The translations under genes and the position numbers were made by a program. From the NCBI GenBank assembly GCA_002399735.1, contig DHEF01000001.1:178934-242933 (forward strand): a DNA stretch of 64,000 nt. The letters run 5' to 3'. Each line of letters starts with the position of its first letter. Within the stretch, counting starts at the first letter, position 1. The stretch comes from Chitinophagaceae bacterium UBA4857. GTDB lineage: Bacteria; Bacteroidota; Bacteroidia; Chitinophagales; Chitinophagaceae. The notes below the pieces were generated by a model, which saw only the letters and a list, made by a program, of their open reading frames with translations, had not been told where the DNA came from and did not search any database. Positions 51,727 to 61,492 of the stretch are shown here, piece by piece.

Positions 51727-54135
51727 ATGAAGATTGTATTAAGTTTAGTGATGTTGTTATTGGTTGGTGTTGTACAGGCGCAGCATGATAACCGCCGTTC
51801 TTTTAACGATAATTGGCAGTTTTATTTAGGTGTAAACAATGAAAACATACATCAGGCAGATTTTGCTGCTAAAGATTGGCGTAAGTTATCTGTCCCGCAT
51901 GATTGGAGTATAGAACTGCCTTTTGATAAAGAAAGCCCTACGGGTACCGGTGGTGGTGCATTACGTGGTGGGCTAGGTTGGTATAGAAAAGTGTTCTTAT
52001 TAACAGAAACGGACAAATTAAAACAACACTTTATTCAATTTGATGGCGTGTACATGAATAGTGAAGTGTATTTAAATGGCCAACTGCTAGGTGTAAGACC
52101 CAATGGTTACATAGGTTTCAGGTACGATTTAACACCGCATTTAAAATTTGGCTCGCAGGCAAATGTATTGGTGGTTAAAGTAAATAACGATAAACAGCCC
52201 AATTCCAGGTGGTATAGTGGTTCGGGTATTTATCGTAATGTTTGGTTGTTGAGTAGTGGAAATATACGCATCAATGAATGGGGTCCATATATTACTACAC
52301 CCGATGTAACAAAGAGTAAAGCCGTAATAAAAATTGAAACGCTTATTGATGCTGATAAAACTACAAGTGCAAAAATTAAACTGCGCCATATTTTATATAA
52401 TCCAAAAGGGATAAAGTTACAACAGTCAGAAAAAAGTATCACGCTGTCAGCAACTGAAACAAAACACGAACAGCAACTGGTTGTCAGTAATCCTATTTTA
52501 TGGTCAGATGAAACCCCATATTTGTATAAAGTAGTAACACAAATTTTAGATGTAAATAACAAAGTAATTGATAGCTATACTACTCAAACCGGTATTCGCT
52601 ATTTTAATTTTGATGCTGACAAAGGGTTTTTCCTGAATGGTAAGGCTACTAAAATACGTGGGGTTTGTATGCACCACGATTTAGGCGCTTTGGGTACTGC
52701 ATTTAATACCCGTGCTATGGAAAGACAATTACAAATTTTAAAAGAAATGGGTTGTAATGGTATTCGTACTTCACATAATCCACCGGCACCGGAACTGCTA
52801 GACCTGTGTGATAAAATGGGTTTTATTGTAATGAACGAAACCTTTGATATGTGGGCGAAAAAGAAAAGTGATTACGATTATCACTTATTCTGGGAGCAAT
52901 GGCATAAAAAAGATTTACAAGACCATGTATTGCGTGACCGTAATCATCCATCTGTTTTTATGTGGAGTGTAGGAAACGAAATTATGGAACAGTGGGGTAA
53001 TGATTCCTCAGGTTCCATAATATTAAACGAGTTGGTAAGTATCGTTAAGGCATTAGATAATCGCCCTACCATTACAGCTAACAATGAAATAAATACTTAT
53101 AGCAATTTATTAAAGGCTGATGTTACACCGTTGATCGGGTACAACTACAATCATAAATATTGGGACAGAGTACATAGTCGCTGGGGGAAAAAGCCTTTTA
53201 TCGTAACCGAATCTACTTCTGCTTTACAAACCCGTGGCAGTTACGATATGCCTTCGGATAGTGTACGTCGCTGGCCCGATGCATGGGATAAACCACTAAC
53301 AAAAGGGAATCCCGATACTACTTGTTCTGCTTACGATAATTGTGCAACACCCTGGGGGTCTACACACGAAGAGTCGTTAAAGATTTTTGAAAAATACAAT
53401 CATATAGGCGGCATGTTTGTATGGACTGGTTTTGATTATATTGGTGAGCCTACGCCTTACCCCTGGCCTGCAAGAAGTTCTTACTTTGGTATTGTAGATC
53501 TGGCCGGTTTTCCTAAAGATGCGTACTATCTGTATCAAAGTGCATGGACAAATAAACCGGTGTTACATATTTTTCCGCATTGGAATTGGCAACAAGGACA
53601 AACAGTTGATGTGTGGGCTTATTACAACAATGCCGATGAAGTTGAATTGTTTTTAAATGGAAAGTCACTCGGTACAAGAAAAAAGCAAAACGATGATATG
53701 CATGTGGTTTGGAGGGTAACGTATCAACCCGGCACTTTAAAAGCAATCTCCAGGAAAAATAACAAAGTCGTTAAAGAAGCAATCATTAATACTGCCGGAG
53801 CAGCGAGTAAAATTTCTTTAAATGCGGATAGAAGTATTCTTAAAAAATCAGCAGATGATTTATCCTTTATCACCGTTGATATAAGAGATAAACAAAATAA
53901 TATTGTTCCACTGGCTGATGACTTAGTAAAGTTTTTTATAGAGGGTGATGGGGAAATTGTTGGTGTTGACAATGGCAGCCAAACAAGTATGGAGTCTTTC
54001 AACGCCAATCACCGTAAAGCATTTCATGGTAAATGTTTGGTTATAGTAAAGGCTAAAAATAAAGCAGGCATTATTAAACTTACTGCTACGACTAAAGATT
54101 TAGCCTCGGCTACTATCAACTTACAGGTAAAATAA
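51727..54135 (+). CDS. GH2 beta-galactosidase-like enzyme
   Basis: An 802-residue secreted GH2 enzyme (signal peptide MKIVLSLVMLLLVGVVQAQ). The sugar-binding domain (FNDNWQFYLG; LSVPHDWSIELPF) and an Ig-like domain precede the barrel. The barrel has acid/base Glu418 in GNEIMEQWG and nucleophile Glu495 in FIVTESTSALQTRG. DUF4982-type and further Ig-like domains end the protein (HIFPHWNWQQGQTVDVWAYY). It probably removes terminal galactose from side chains. GH2 also includes beta-mannosidases and beta-glucuronidases, but the domain layout favours beta-galactosidase. Confidence 0.88.
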   Translation: MKIVLSLVMLLLVGVVQAQHDNRRSFNDNWQFYLGVNNENIHQADFAAKDWRKLSVPHDWSIELPFDKESPTGTGGGALRGGLGWYRKVFLLTETDKLKQHFIQFDGVYMNSEVYLNGQLLGVRPNGYIGFRYDLTPHLKFGSQANVLVVKVNNDKQPNSRWYSGSGIYRNVWLLSSGNIRINEWGPYITTPDVTKSKAVIKIETLIDADKTTSAKIKLRHILYNPKGIKLQQSEKSITLSATETKHEQQLVVSNPILWSDETPYLYKVVTQILDVNNKVIDSYTTQTGIRYFNFDADKGFFLNGKATKIRGVCMHHDLGALGTAFNTRAMERQLQILKEMGCNGIRTSHNPPAPELLDLCDKMGFIVMNETFDMWAKKKSDYDYHLFWEQWHKKDLQDHVLRDRNHPSVFMWSVGNEIMEQWGNDSSGSIILNELVSIVKALDNRPTITANNEINTYSNLLKADVTPLIGYNYNHKYWDRVHSRWGKKPFIVTESTSALQTRGSYDMPSDSVRRWPDAWDKPLTKGNPDTTCSAYDNCATPWGSTHEESLKIFEKYNHIGGMFVWTGFDYIGEPTPYPWPARSSYFGIVDLAGFPKDAYYLYQSAWTNKPVLHIFPHWNWQQGQTVDVWAYYNNADEVELFLNGKSLGTRKKQNDDMHVVWRVTYQPGTLKAISRKNNKVVKEAIINTAGAASKISLNADRSILKKSADDLSFITVDIRDKQNNIVPLADDLVKFFIEGDGEIVGVDNGSQTSMESFNANHRKAFHGKCLVIVKAKNKAGIIKLTATTKDLASATINLQVK

Positions 54136-54166
54136 AGTTTCATAAGCATAATAAATCATCAGTAAC

Positions 54167-56419
54167 ATGAAAAAACTCGTATTGTTTTTTATGGGTAGTC
54201 TTTTAACCGCAACGTTAACATCGGCTCAAACTACTGCAGAAGTAGCGGCGGCAAAAGCCTTGGTTAAAAAAATGACTTTACAAGAAAAAGCAGGCCAAAT
54301 GACACAAATTACCTTAGCGCTTATTGCTAAAGGAGGTTGGGGTAACGAAGATGGTGCTTTAGATCCCGCTGAATTAAAAAAGATAGTAGTCGATCATCAT
54401 ATTGGTTCTATATTAAACACTACTGCCCATGCATTACCGGTTGATACATGGACAAAACTAATTACACAAATACAGGACGAAACAAAAAACACCAGATTAA
54501 AAGTTCCTGTTGTGTATGGTTTAGATGCTATTCATGGGCAAACCTATACCATGGATGCAACTTTGTTTCCACACAATATAGCTATTGCGGCTACCCGTGA
54601 TCCTGAGTATGCACGACAGGCGGCAAAAGTTACGGCTAATGAATTAAGAGCTTCCGGCGTACGTTGGAATTTTGCTCCCGTGTTAGATATTGGTCGACAA
54701 CCTTTGTGGTCACGCTTTGCCGAAACTTATGGCGAAGATGTTCACCTGGTTACACAATTTGGTGTGGCGGCTATTAAAGGTTATGAAGAAGACGGGTTGA
54801 AGAATCCAACCGCTGTTGCCAGTTGTATGAAACATTATCTGGGTTATGCCGCATCACGTACCGGTAAAGACAGAACGCCAATTTACTTGCCCGAAATTGA
54901 ATTGCGTGAATTTCATTTACCACAGTTTCGTGCTGCTGTAAAAGCCGGTTCTGCTTCTATCATGATTAACTCCAGCGAAATAAATGGTGTTCCGGTTCAT
55001 GCTGATAAATATTTGTTAACCGATGTATTACGCAAGGAGCTTGGCTTTCAAGGCGTGGTGGTTACCGATTGGGAAGATATTATTCGCTTGCATACGATTC
55101 ATAATGTTGCACCAACGCCATTAGATGCGGTGGTAATGTCTATCAATGCCGGTGTAGATATGAGCATGGTGCCTTCCGATTTATCGTTTTATAATTTATT
55201 AATAGAAGCTGCCAATAAAAAATTAATTCCCATCAGCCGTATCGACGATGCGGTACTACGTATTTTATTAATGAAGTACAAACTTGGCTTATTTGATAAT
55301 CCTTATCCTGAAAAAGAAGCGTTGCAAAACTTTGGTAAAGCCGAGTATCAAACAATGGCTTTAGAAGCAGCAAGAGATGCTATCACACTGTTGAAAAATG
55401 ATAACAACACTTTACCCTTATCTAAACAATCAAAAGTATTAGTAGCCGGCCCTTCTGCACAAAGTTTAGCGGCATTAAATGGTGCATGGAGTTATACCTG
55501 GCAAGGTACTGATGACAAATGGTATCCAAAAGACAGCAAAACAATTTTACAAGCCATTAAAGATAAAATTGGCGCAAATAATGTAGTCACTACAACGGGT
55601 GTAGGATTTACAAATCCACTTAATTACGATGGGGAAAGTTTAAAGAAAGCTGCTGCCAATGTTGATGCTATCGTATTGTGTATTGGCGAAAATGCTTATG
55701 CAGAAAGCCCCGGTAATACACGTGACTTAGCATTACCCGACAATCAGAAGCTATTAGTGCAAACAGCAATCCTAACAGGTAAGCCGGTTGTATTGGTATT
55801 AACAGAAGGCCGGCCTTTGTTTATTACCGAGTTTGCTGCATCGGTAAAAGGAATTGTAATGACTTACTGGAGTGGTAAAAAAACGGGTGAAGCATTAGCC
55901 GATATTTTATGGGGCGATCATAACCCAAGCGGAAAGCTTCCTTTCAGTTATTCAAAAAGCATGGGCGAAATTGTTATGTACGATAGAAAAGGAACCGAAG
56001 AAAAACGGGAGATTTTAAATGAAAATGTTACCTGGGATGGTTATGATCCTTTGTTTGCTTTCGGTCATGGTTTAAGTTATACTACGTTTAGTTATAAAAA
56101 TTTAAAAGTTAGTAATGCCGTTTTGCAATCCGGACAAACCATTACCGTATCGGTGGATGTAACCAATACCGGCAAACGTGATGGTAAGCATGCGGTTGAA
56201 TTGTACAGTCGTGATTTATATGCCAGCATTACGCCAAGTGTACGCCGGTTGCGTGGCTTTACTAAAATTTCTTTAAAAGCTGGCGAAACTAAAACGGTCA
56301 ATTTTCAAGTTACACCGGCCGATCTGGCTTTTGTAAACGTTGCTTTAAAAACAGTAACCGAGCCCGGCGATTTTGAGTTATTCATCGGCGATCAAAAAAC
56401 TACTATTGCATATAAATAA
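54167..56419 (+). CDS. GH3 beta-glucosidase (BglX type)
   Basis: A 750-residue secreted, probably periplasmic GH3 enzyme (signal peptide ending LTSAQ, about 21). The (beta/alpha)8 domain has VYGLDAIHGQTY, nucleophile Asp301 in GVVVTDWEDIIRLH and KHYLGYAASRTGKDR. The alpha/beta sandwich (about 410-620) and a Fn3-like C-terminal domain (VDVTNTGKRDGKHAVELYSR) complete the layout. It would release glucose from cello- or xyloglucan oligosaccharides. The CE2 gene starts 7 nt after its stop. Confidence 0.93.
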   Translation: MKKLVLFFMGSLLTATLTSAQTTAEVAAAKALVKKMTLQEKAGQMTQITLALIAKGGWGNEDGALDPAELKKIVVDHHIGSILNTTAHALPVDTWTKLITQIQDETKNTRLKVPVVYGLDAIHGQTYTMDATLFPHNIAIAATRDPEYARQAAKVTANELRASGVRWNFAPVLDIGRQPLWSRFAETYGEDVHLVTQFGVAAIKGYEEDGLKNPTAVASCMKHYLGYAASRTGKDRTPIYLPEIELREFHLPQFRAAVKAGSASIMINSSEINGVPVHADKYLLTDVLRKELGFQGVVVTDWEDIIRLHTIHNVAPTPLDAVVMSINAGVDMSMVPSDLSFYNLLIEAANKKLIPISRIDDAVLRILLMKYKLGLFDNPYPEKEALQNFGKAEYQTMALEAARDAITLLKNDNNTLPLSKQSKVLVAGPSAQSLAALNGAWSYTWQGTDDKWYPKDSKTILQAIKDKIGANNVVTTTGVGFTNPLNYDGESLKKAAANVDAIVLCIGENAYAESPGNTRDLALPDNQKLLVQTAILTGKPVVLVLTEGRPLFITEFAASVKGIVMTYWSGKKTGEALADILWGDHNPSGKLPFSYSKSMGEIVMYDRKGTEEKREILNENVTWDGYDPLFAFGHGLSYTTFSYKNLKVSNAVLQSGQTITVSVDVTNTGKRDGKHAVELYSRDLYASITPSVRRLRGFTKISLKAGETKTVNFQVTPADLAFVNVALKTVTEPGDFELFIGDQKTTIAYK

Positions 56420-56426
56420 TTTTTTT

Positions 56427-57560
56427 ATGAGGTCAACTGCATTACTACTAGCACCGTCCCTTGCGTCGCACTCTTCATCGTTTCGTTCTTTATTCAGCAT
56501 TAGGGTAGTGTATATTGCTTTGGTTATAGGTCTTTTATCTTGTACCCAATCGCAAAAACCTTTGCAATTATTTCCGGCTAATCATGCAGGTATAGAATAT
56601 ATGGGGCGTGTTGATTATTCAGATTCCACCGCACCTAAATTCTGGCAACCCGGTGTACAGTTTACTTTTACATTTACAGGTGATTCCTGCGGTATTGTTT
56701 TACAGGACGAATTGTTATGGGGTACATCCTATAATTATATTCAGTTAGTAGTTGATAGTGTAGAAAAAAGATTAAAACTTGGTAAGGCTTTAGATACACT
56801 TTGGGTTACCGGCAATAAAGAACAAAAACAACATCAGGTAACTGTTATAAAAAACACAGAAGCCGGTATGGGGTTTATAGCCGTGAAAGGAGTTATTGCA
56901 AGGGAAATACGTCCGGTAAAAGAATCATTAAAACGGAAGATTGAATTTATTGGTAATTCTATTACCTGTGGTATGGGTAACGACACTACCGGTATTCCAT
57001 GTGGTAAAGGTCAGTGGTTCGATCAGCACAATGCATCAAAAGCTTATGGTGCCTTAACCGCTAATGCCTTGCAAGCAAAATATCACTTATCATCCGTTTC
57101 GGGTATTGGATTAATGCACAGTTGTTGTGGTTTAAAAATAACCATGCCCCAAGTCTTTAATAAAATAAATTTAACCGGCGATTCATTACAATGGAACTTC
57201 AATAATTACCAACCTGATCTGGTGTCTATTTGTTTGGGTCAAAATGATGGCGTGCAGGATAGTACGGTGTTTGTAAATAACTATGTAAAGTTTTTAAAAC
57301 AATTACGGGTGTACTATCCAAAATCACAATTTATTTGTATTACCAGTCCTATGGCCGATGATACATTGCGTACATTTTTAAAAGGTGCATTAAACGGCAT
57401 ATTACAACAGTTACACAAGGATGGCGATACTTTGGTAGATAGTTTTGTTTTTGAACAATCCTATACCAGCGGGTGTGATTATCATCCAAGTTTATCCGAA
57501 CACCAACAAATAGCCCAACAATTAACTACATTTATACGACAAAAGATGGAGTGGCGATAG
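56427..57560 (+). CDS. SGNH carbohydrate esterase, CE2-like lipoprotein
   Basis: About 377 residues from ATG 56427. A jelly-roll N-terminal domain (about 50-160) precedes an SGNH hydrolase domain with Ser178 in EFIGNSITCGMG, the block CLGQNDG, and Asp351/His353 in CDYHPSLSEH. This two-domain layout is that of family CE2, which removes acetyl groups from glucomannan and xylan. The lipobox is VIGLLSC. The first ~28 codons are an R1 repeat copy that reads through in frame, so the true start may be later. A longer frame starting at 56373 overlaps GH3 by 47 nt and is less likely. Confidence 0.85.
   Translation: MRSTALLLAPSLASHSSSFRSLFSIRVVYIALVIGLLSCTQSQKPLQLFPANHAGIEYMGRVDYSDSTAPKFWQPGVQFTFTFTGDSCGIVLQDELLWGTSYNYIQLVVDSVEKRLKLGKALDTLWVTGNKEQKQHQVTVIKNTEAGMGFIAVKGVIAREIRPVKESLKRKIEFIGNSITCGMGNDTTGIPCGKGQWFDQHNASKAYGALTANALQAKYHLSSVSGIGLMHSCCGLKITMPQVFNKINLTGDSLQWNFNNYQPDLVSICLGQNDGVQDSTVFVNNYVKFLKQLRVYYPKSQFICITSPMADDTLRTFLKGALNGILQQLHKDGDTLVDSFVFEQSYTSGCDYHPSLSEHQQIAQQLTTFIRQKMEWR
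56431..56512 (-). repeat. R1 repeat copy inside the CE2 gene
   Basis: TGCATTACTACTAGCACCGT followed by CCCTTGCGTCGCACTCTTCA and TTCAGCATTAGGG matches reverse R1 copies at 5841, 20302 and 34097. It spans the first codons of the CE2 reading frame. Confidence 0.75.
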
Positions 57561-59323
57561 TGAGAAAGTTGATAACATATTTGCTTTTATTGTTTGTTGG
57601 TAGTTATACATTATCTGCAACTATTGTTTATGGGCAAGAAGTGAAAGCCTATGCTTCTCAATTAGGCTTTTACACAAAAGGTGCTAAAACGGTCATTCTT
57701 ACTCATGCAAAAGCCAATGAAAAGTTTAGCATTGTTAATTTGAAAAACAAAAAGGTCGTATTTACGGGTAAGCTGGCAGCAGGCAAAAAATCACCTGTCT
57801 CCGAAATTATTGGTTACGAAGCTGATTTTACCAATCTTACACAAAATGGTTATTACGCTTTTCAATACAATGGCCGTAATCTGGATAGCTTTTATATAAA
57901 ATCATCTGTTTATAATGATGTAAGTATTGGTGCTATAAAATCTTATTATTACCAACGTGTATCCATGCCTTTATTACCGCAGTATGCTGGTAAATGGCAT
58001 CGTCCTGCCGGTCATCCTGATACGCTGGTCTATATTCATCCATCTGCTTTAAGTACTGTTGGTACAAATGAAAAGACGATCAGTTCTCCAGGAGGTTGGT
58101 ATGATGCAGGTGATTATAACAAATACATTGTTAACTCAGGTATTACCATGGGTACTATGTTATCCGCTTATGAAGATTTTGCTGCTTACTACGATACCTT
58201 AAAATTGAATATTCCTGAATCCAATAATGCTTTACCGGATATTATTGATGAGATATTGTACAACCTGCGTTGGATGTTAACCATGCAGGATGCTGATGGC
58301 GGCGTTTTTACCAAATGTACCAACGCTTCCTTTGATGGCATGGTTATGCCGGGTGTTACAAAAGATAAAAGGTATGTAGTACAAAAAAGCACCGCTGCTA
58401 CATTAGATTTTGCTGCTGTTACTGCACAAGCTGCACGGGTATTTAAAAATTTTCCTCAACTGTTGTCATTAAGTGATAGTTGTCTACTAGCTGCAAAACA
58501 AGCCTGGCAATGGACTGTAAAAAATCCGTCCTTATATTATGATCAGGATGAAATGAATAAACATTACCAACCTGCAATTACTACAGGTGGTTATGGCGAT
58601 AAAAATTTAAAAGATGAATGGTTTTGGGCAGCTTCGGAATTATATGTTACCACTAATGATAAATTGTTTTTGAATAAGGCGATGGATTATTGGCAGCCTA
58701 CATTTGGTTTACAAGGCTGGCCTAATGTAGGCTTAATGGGTGTTTATACTTTACTAAAGTTTTCGCAGGTAGTATCATTGCCTGCTACATTTATACAACA
58801 AATACAAAACAGACTTTTGCAATTTGCGGATGAATTGTATGATGCACAAACGCAAACCCCTTTTGTTACGGTGATGGGTGCAACACCGGCAAATTTTTCT
58901 TGGGGTAGTAATGCAGTGGCCGCCAATCAATCGATGTTATTATTGAAAACTTATTTGTTTACAGGTGAAGTTAAATATGCGAATGCCGCTTTATCAAATC
59001 TGGATTACTTAACTGGCCGTAATGCAACAGGTTATTCTTTTGTAACAGGTTTTGGTAAAAAAACACCCATGCATCCACATCATCGTCCTTCTGTTGCTGA
59101 TGGAATAATTGAACCTGTTCCGGGTTTTTTAGTTGGAGGCCCAAATAAAAATGCTGCTACACAGGATAAATGTACTTATTCCAATTTGTTGCCGGAACTC
59201 CAATACAATGATGTTAGTTGTTCTTATGCATCTAATGAGGTAGCTATTAACTGGAATGCATCGCTAGTATATATTACCGGTGCTTTTGAAGCCGCAAGAC
59301 ATCTTCTAAGATGGACGAAGTAA
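57551..59323 (+). CDS. GH9 endoglucanase with CelD_N domain
   Basis: A 590-residue secreted GH9 enzyme. After the signal peptide (about 1-29, ending IVYGQ) there is an Ig-like CelD_N domain (about 30-115) and an (alpha/alpha)6 catalytic domain. The catalytic domain has base residues Asp185/Asp188 in GGWYDAGDYNKY, the HPHHRPS motif and acid Glu563 in ASNEVAINWNASLVY. It cuts beta-1,4-glucan backbones such as xyloglucan, mixed-linkage glucan or glucomannan. It overlaps the CE2 gene by 10 nt and is the last gene of the PUL; no clear terminator follows. Confidence 0.93.
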   Translation: MAIVRKLITYLLLLFVGSYTLSATIVYGQEVKAYASQLGFYTKGAKTVILTHAKANEKFSIVNLKNKKVVFTGKLAAGKKSPVSEIIGYEADFTNLTQNGYYAFQYNGRNLDSFYIKSSVYNDVSIGAIKSYYYQRVSMPLLPQYAGKWHRPAGHPDTLVYIHPSALSTVGTNEKTISSPGGWYDAGDYNKYIVNSGITMGTMLSAYEDFAAYYDTLKLNIPESNNALPDIIDEILYNLRWMLTMQDADGGVFTKCTNASFDGMVMPGVTKDKRYVVQKSTAATLDFAAVTAQAARVFKNFPQLLSLSDSCLLAAKQAWQWTVKNPSLYYDQDEMNKHYQPAITTGGYGDKNLKDEWFWAASELYVTTNDKLFLNKAMDYWQPTFGLQGWPNVGLMGVYTLLKFSQVVSLPATFIQQIQNRLLQFADELYDAQTQTPFVTVMGATPANFSWGSNAVAANQSMLLLKTYLFTGEVKYANAALSNLDYLTGRNATGYSFVTGFGKKTPMHPHHRPSVADGIIEPVPGFLVGGPNKNAATQDKCTYSNLLPELQYNDVSCSYASNEVAINWNASLVYITGAFEAARHLLRWTK

Positions 59324-59329
59324 GTGTTT

Positions 59330-59659
59330 TTAATCATGTTCATTGTTAAAATGAAAATTTGCTTGTCTTAGGGTTTCAAAACTCCGGTGGCTGATATACC
59401 TGCCATCCTGTTTTCTTTCCATACAATGATAATCTTCTTCATCAAATTTTACCAGTCGGTAATTTTCTTTTTCTGCAATTATTTCTCCATGTACTTCGGT
59501 GTTAAGTGTTGTGTCTGGTGTATCAATAATAGGGCCTTCACTTGTGGGAATAGGTAGATTGTCAACGGCACTTGCAGGAATATTATCCCATTGTTTTCTG
59601 TTCCACTTCCGGCTTCTTTTTTTATAGCGGTGTATTAAGCGTATTCTTTTTCTTAACAT
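59330..59659 (-). CDS. Protein of unknown function
   Basis: A 109-residue protein I do not recognise. A very basic start (MLRKRIRLIHRYKKRSRKWN) is followed by a Pro/Asp/Thr-rich middle and a C-terminal part with NYRLVKFDEEDYHCMERKQD. It has no signal peptide or membrane segment. It starts 16 nt after the lipoprotein gene at 59676 and ends 6 nt from the convergent GH9 gene. It is the third gene of a minus-strand unit. Confidence 0.6.
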   Translation of the reverse strand: MLRKRIRLIHRYKKRSRKWNRKQWDNIPASAVDNLPIPTSEGPIIDTPDTTLNTEVHGEIIAEKENYRLVKFDEEDYHCMERKQDGRYISHRSFETLRQANFHFNNEHD

Positions 59660-59675
59660 AAGTAATTATTTTTTT

Positions 59676-60389
59676 TCAGTTAGCAAGGTAAAAAGTCATA
59701 GCCGCCGAATCGTTAAATACTTTGGCTATATTATACACCAAAGGTTTGTTCATGCCACCAATTTTGTTTTTTGAGTTTTGTAAAACCATATAAAATTGCA
59801 ATAAACTTTCGGTGTTATTATCGGGCATTATAGGTTTGTGACTAAGAAAATTGAGATCAATTTTATTTTTATAATTGTTGTGCAGGTATAAGCCACCTTT
59901 TCCTTTTTTTATGTCAACCGCATATTCAACTTGTAAGGACGGATTGTTTTTGCCTGTATTTATGGAGCCTACATAAGCAGGGCCTAAGGATATACATTCG
60001 CCTTGGGGATTATAACCTGTACTTACTAAGGCAAATTTTTTAGCCAATCCTGAATCAATATTAAAAAGGTATAAATACAGTTCATGATAATTGCCGGTTA
60101 CGGCTTTATTAACTGTATTTTGTTGCGAAGCTGTATTGATTAGTTTGTATTCTCCCACACTATTATTTTCAACCAAAGCCTCTTTAAGGGTTGCCCGGTA
60201 AATACGGTAAGCCGTAATATTATTATATTTTATGTCTTTCTGTTTGCTGGCATAGTCCGAGAAAATATAAGCATCTTGTTGAATGCTGTTGTTAATAATA
60301 TCGGCATAGTTAAAATTGTGTTTGGTTGGACTACAACCAATACACAAGACTAACAAAAGCCACAAGTAGAATGATTTATAGTTTAACAT
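59676..60389 (-). CDS. Lipoprotein of unknown function
   Basis: About 237 residues from ATG 60389, which gives a clean lipoprotein signal (MLNYKSFYLWLLLVLCIGC); the frame continues 15 codons upstream inside the previous gene. It has no recognised domain. The mature part mixes charged and aromatic residues (KNKIGGMNKPLVYNIAKVFN near the end). It overlaps the upstream secreted-protein gene by 14 nt, implying translational coupling and joint function. Confidence 0.7.
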   Translation of the reverse strand: MLNYKSFYLWLLLVLCIGCSPTKHNFNYADIINNSIQQDAYIFSDYASKQKDIKYNNITAYRIYRATLKEALVENNSVGEYKLINTASQQNTVNKAVTGNYHELYLYLFNIDSGLAKKFALVSTGYNPQGECISLGPAYVGSINTGKNNPSLQVEYAVDIKKGKGGLYLHNNYKNKIDLNFLSHKPIMPDNNTESLLQFYMVLQNSKNKIGGMNKPLVYNIAKVFNDSAAMTFYLAN

Positions 60390-61323
60390 GATTAAAGTTA
60401 TTGTAGCTGGCGCCAATGAAAAATCTGTTACCATCGTTGTTGGGGTGCATGGGGTGTTTTAGTTTCAAGTGGATAATATCCTGAACACCCCATAGCTTGC
60501 CTTTCTTGTCAACTAAAGAACCGATTACACCAATGTTTACTCCAAAATTTTTATCAGTGTTAATGCGCAAATTATAAGCGGCTGTATTAAAATTGTATTT
60601 CGATTTTTTATTTTCAGGATCATCATATAACGGCACATTAATTCCTAGTAGTCCTGATAACTCATACAATAAGGGGACATATCCTGTAAACTGATCAAAG
60701 CTTAACTCCGCTGTGTTATATCCTTTTTTATTGTGTATGATAATACTACCACCACCTGTCCAATACCGGTCAAATCCATCGCTTAAACCCATTGTCTGAA
60801 ACGGCGTACCGTCGTTATAATAGTTAATAGATACTTTGTCAAAAGTGGCATTAACAGAGCCAACGATTTGATGCCGTTTATGATTGTTTAAAATAAAATT
60901 AGTACTGAGTAAAAAGTTGCCGGCACGGTTATGAGCCAGGTTGTAAAAGTCTCCGGTATGTATAGTGCGGGTGTATTTTGTATAATCGGTTACCTTGCCC
61001 CAGAGTACACCGGCTGTAATGCTATGGCCAAAATCTATTTGCCAATCGCCAACCAAGGGGTTTAAATTAGCACCGATTGATTTTGTATAAACAGAAAGAG
61101 AAGGACCATAGTTAATAAATAAATCGCCACGGGTAACAGCAGCACCAAATGCGGTAAACACTCTTAAACCCGGAAATTTTTGTGCTTTGGAATAATTAAG
61201 AAAAATATTGCAGCCAAAATTAAACTGTCCGGTATAAACATATTTTGATTGACCTGATAGTGTAAATGGTATGGTGCTACAAAAAGCAAACAATAAAAAT
61301 ACTAACCGTATTATTTTGTACAT
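60376..61323 (-). CDS. Secreted beta-rich protein, possibly toxin-23-like
   Basis: About 315 residues from ATG 61323 (signal peptide MYKIIRLVFLLFAFCSTIPF, ending LSGQ). The frame can be read 22 codons further upstream without a signal. The mature part alternates hydrophobic and polar residues like a beta-barrel (LFINYGPSLSVYTKSIGANL). The segment GLSDGFDRYWTGGGSIII recalls the DR.xTGG stretch of the Bacteroidota polymorphic toxin type 23 domain. I rate that link as weak, and an outer-membrane protein is an equal option. Confidence 0.65.
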   Translation of the reverse strand: MYKIIRLVFLLFAFCSTIPFTLSGQSKYVYTGQFNFGCNIFLNYSKAQKFPGLRVFTAFGAAVTRGDLFINYGPSLSVYTKSIGANLNPLVGDWQIDFGHSITAGVLWGKVTDYTKYTRTIHTGDFYNLAHNRAGNFLLSTNFILNNHKRHQIVGSVNATFDKVSINYYNDGTPFQTMGLSDGFDRYWTGGGSIIIHNKKGYNTAELSFDQFTGYVPLLYELSGLLGINVPLYDDPENKKSKYNFNTAAYNLRINTDKNFGVNIGVIGSLVDKKGKLWGVQDIIHLKLKHPMHPNNDGNRFFIGASYNNFNHVKL

Positions 61324-61492
61324 AGGCAGTTGGTTTAATTGCCAACTTAGGTGGTTGATGGTAATTGAAATTACGGAAAAAAAGGGCAATTTGGAGAGAA
61401 AGTCGGAAAGACGGTGAGTCTGTGAGTAGGTAAGTCAGCAGTGGCTGAGAAAACAATTTGACAATGAGGTTTTTTGAGTAAGTAGGAAGTTT

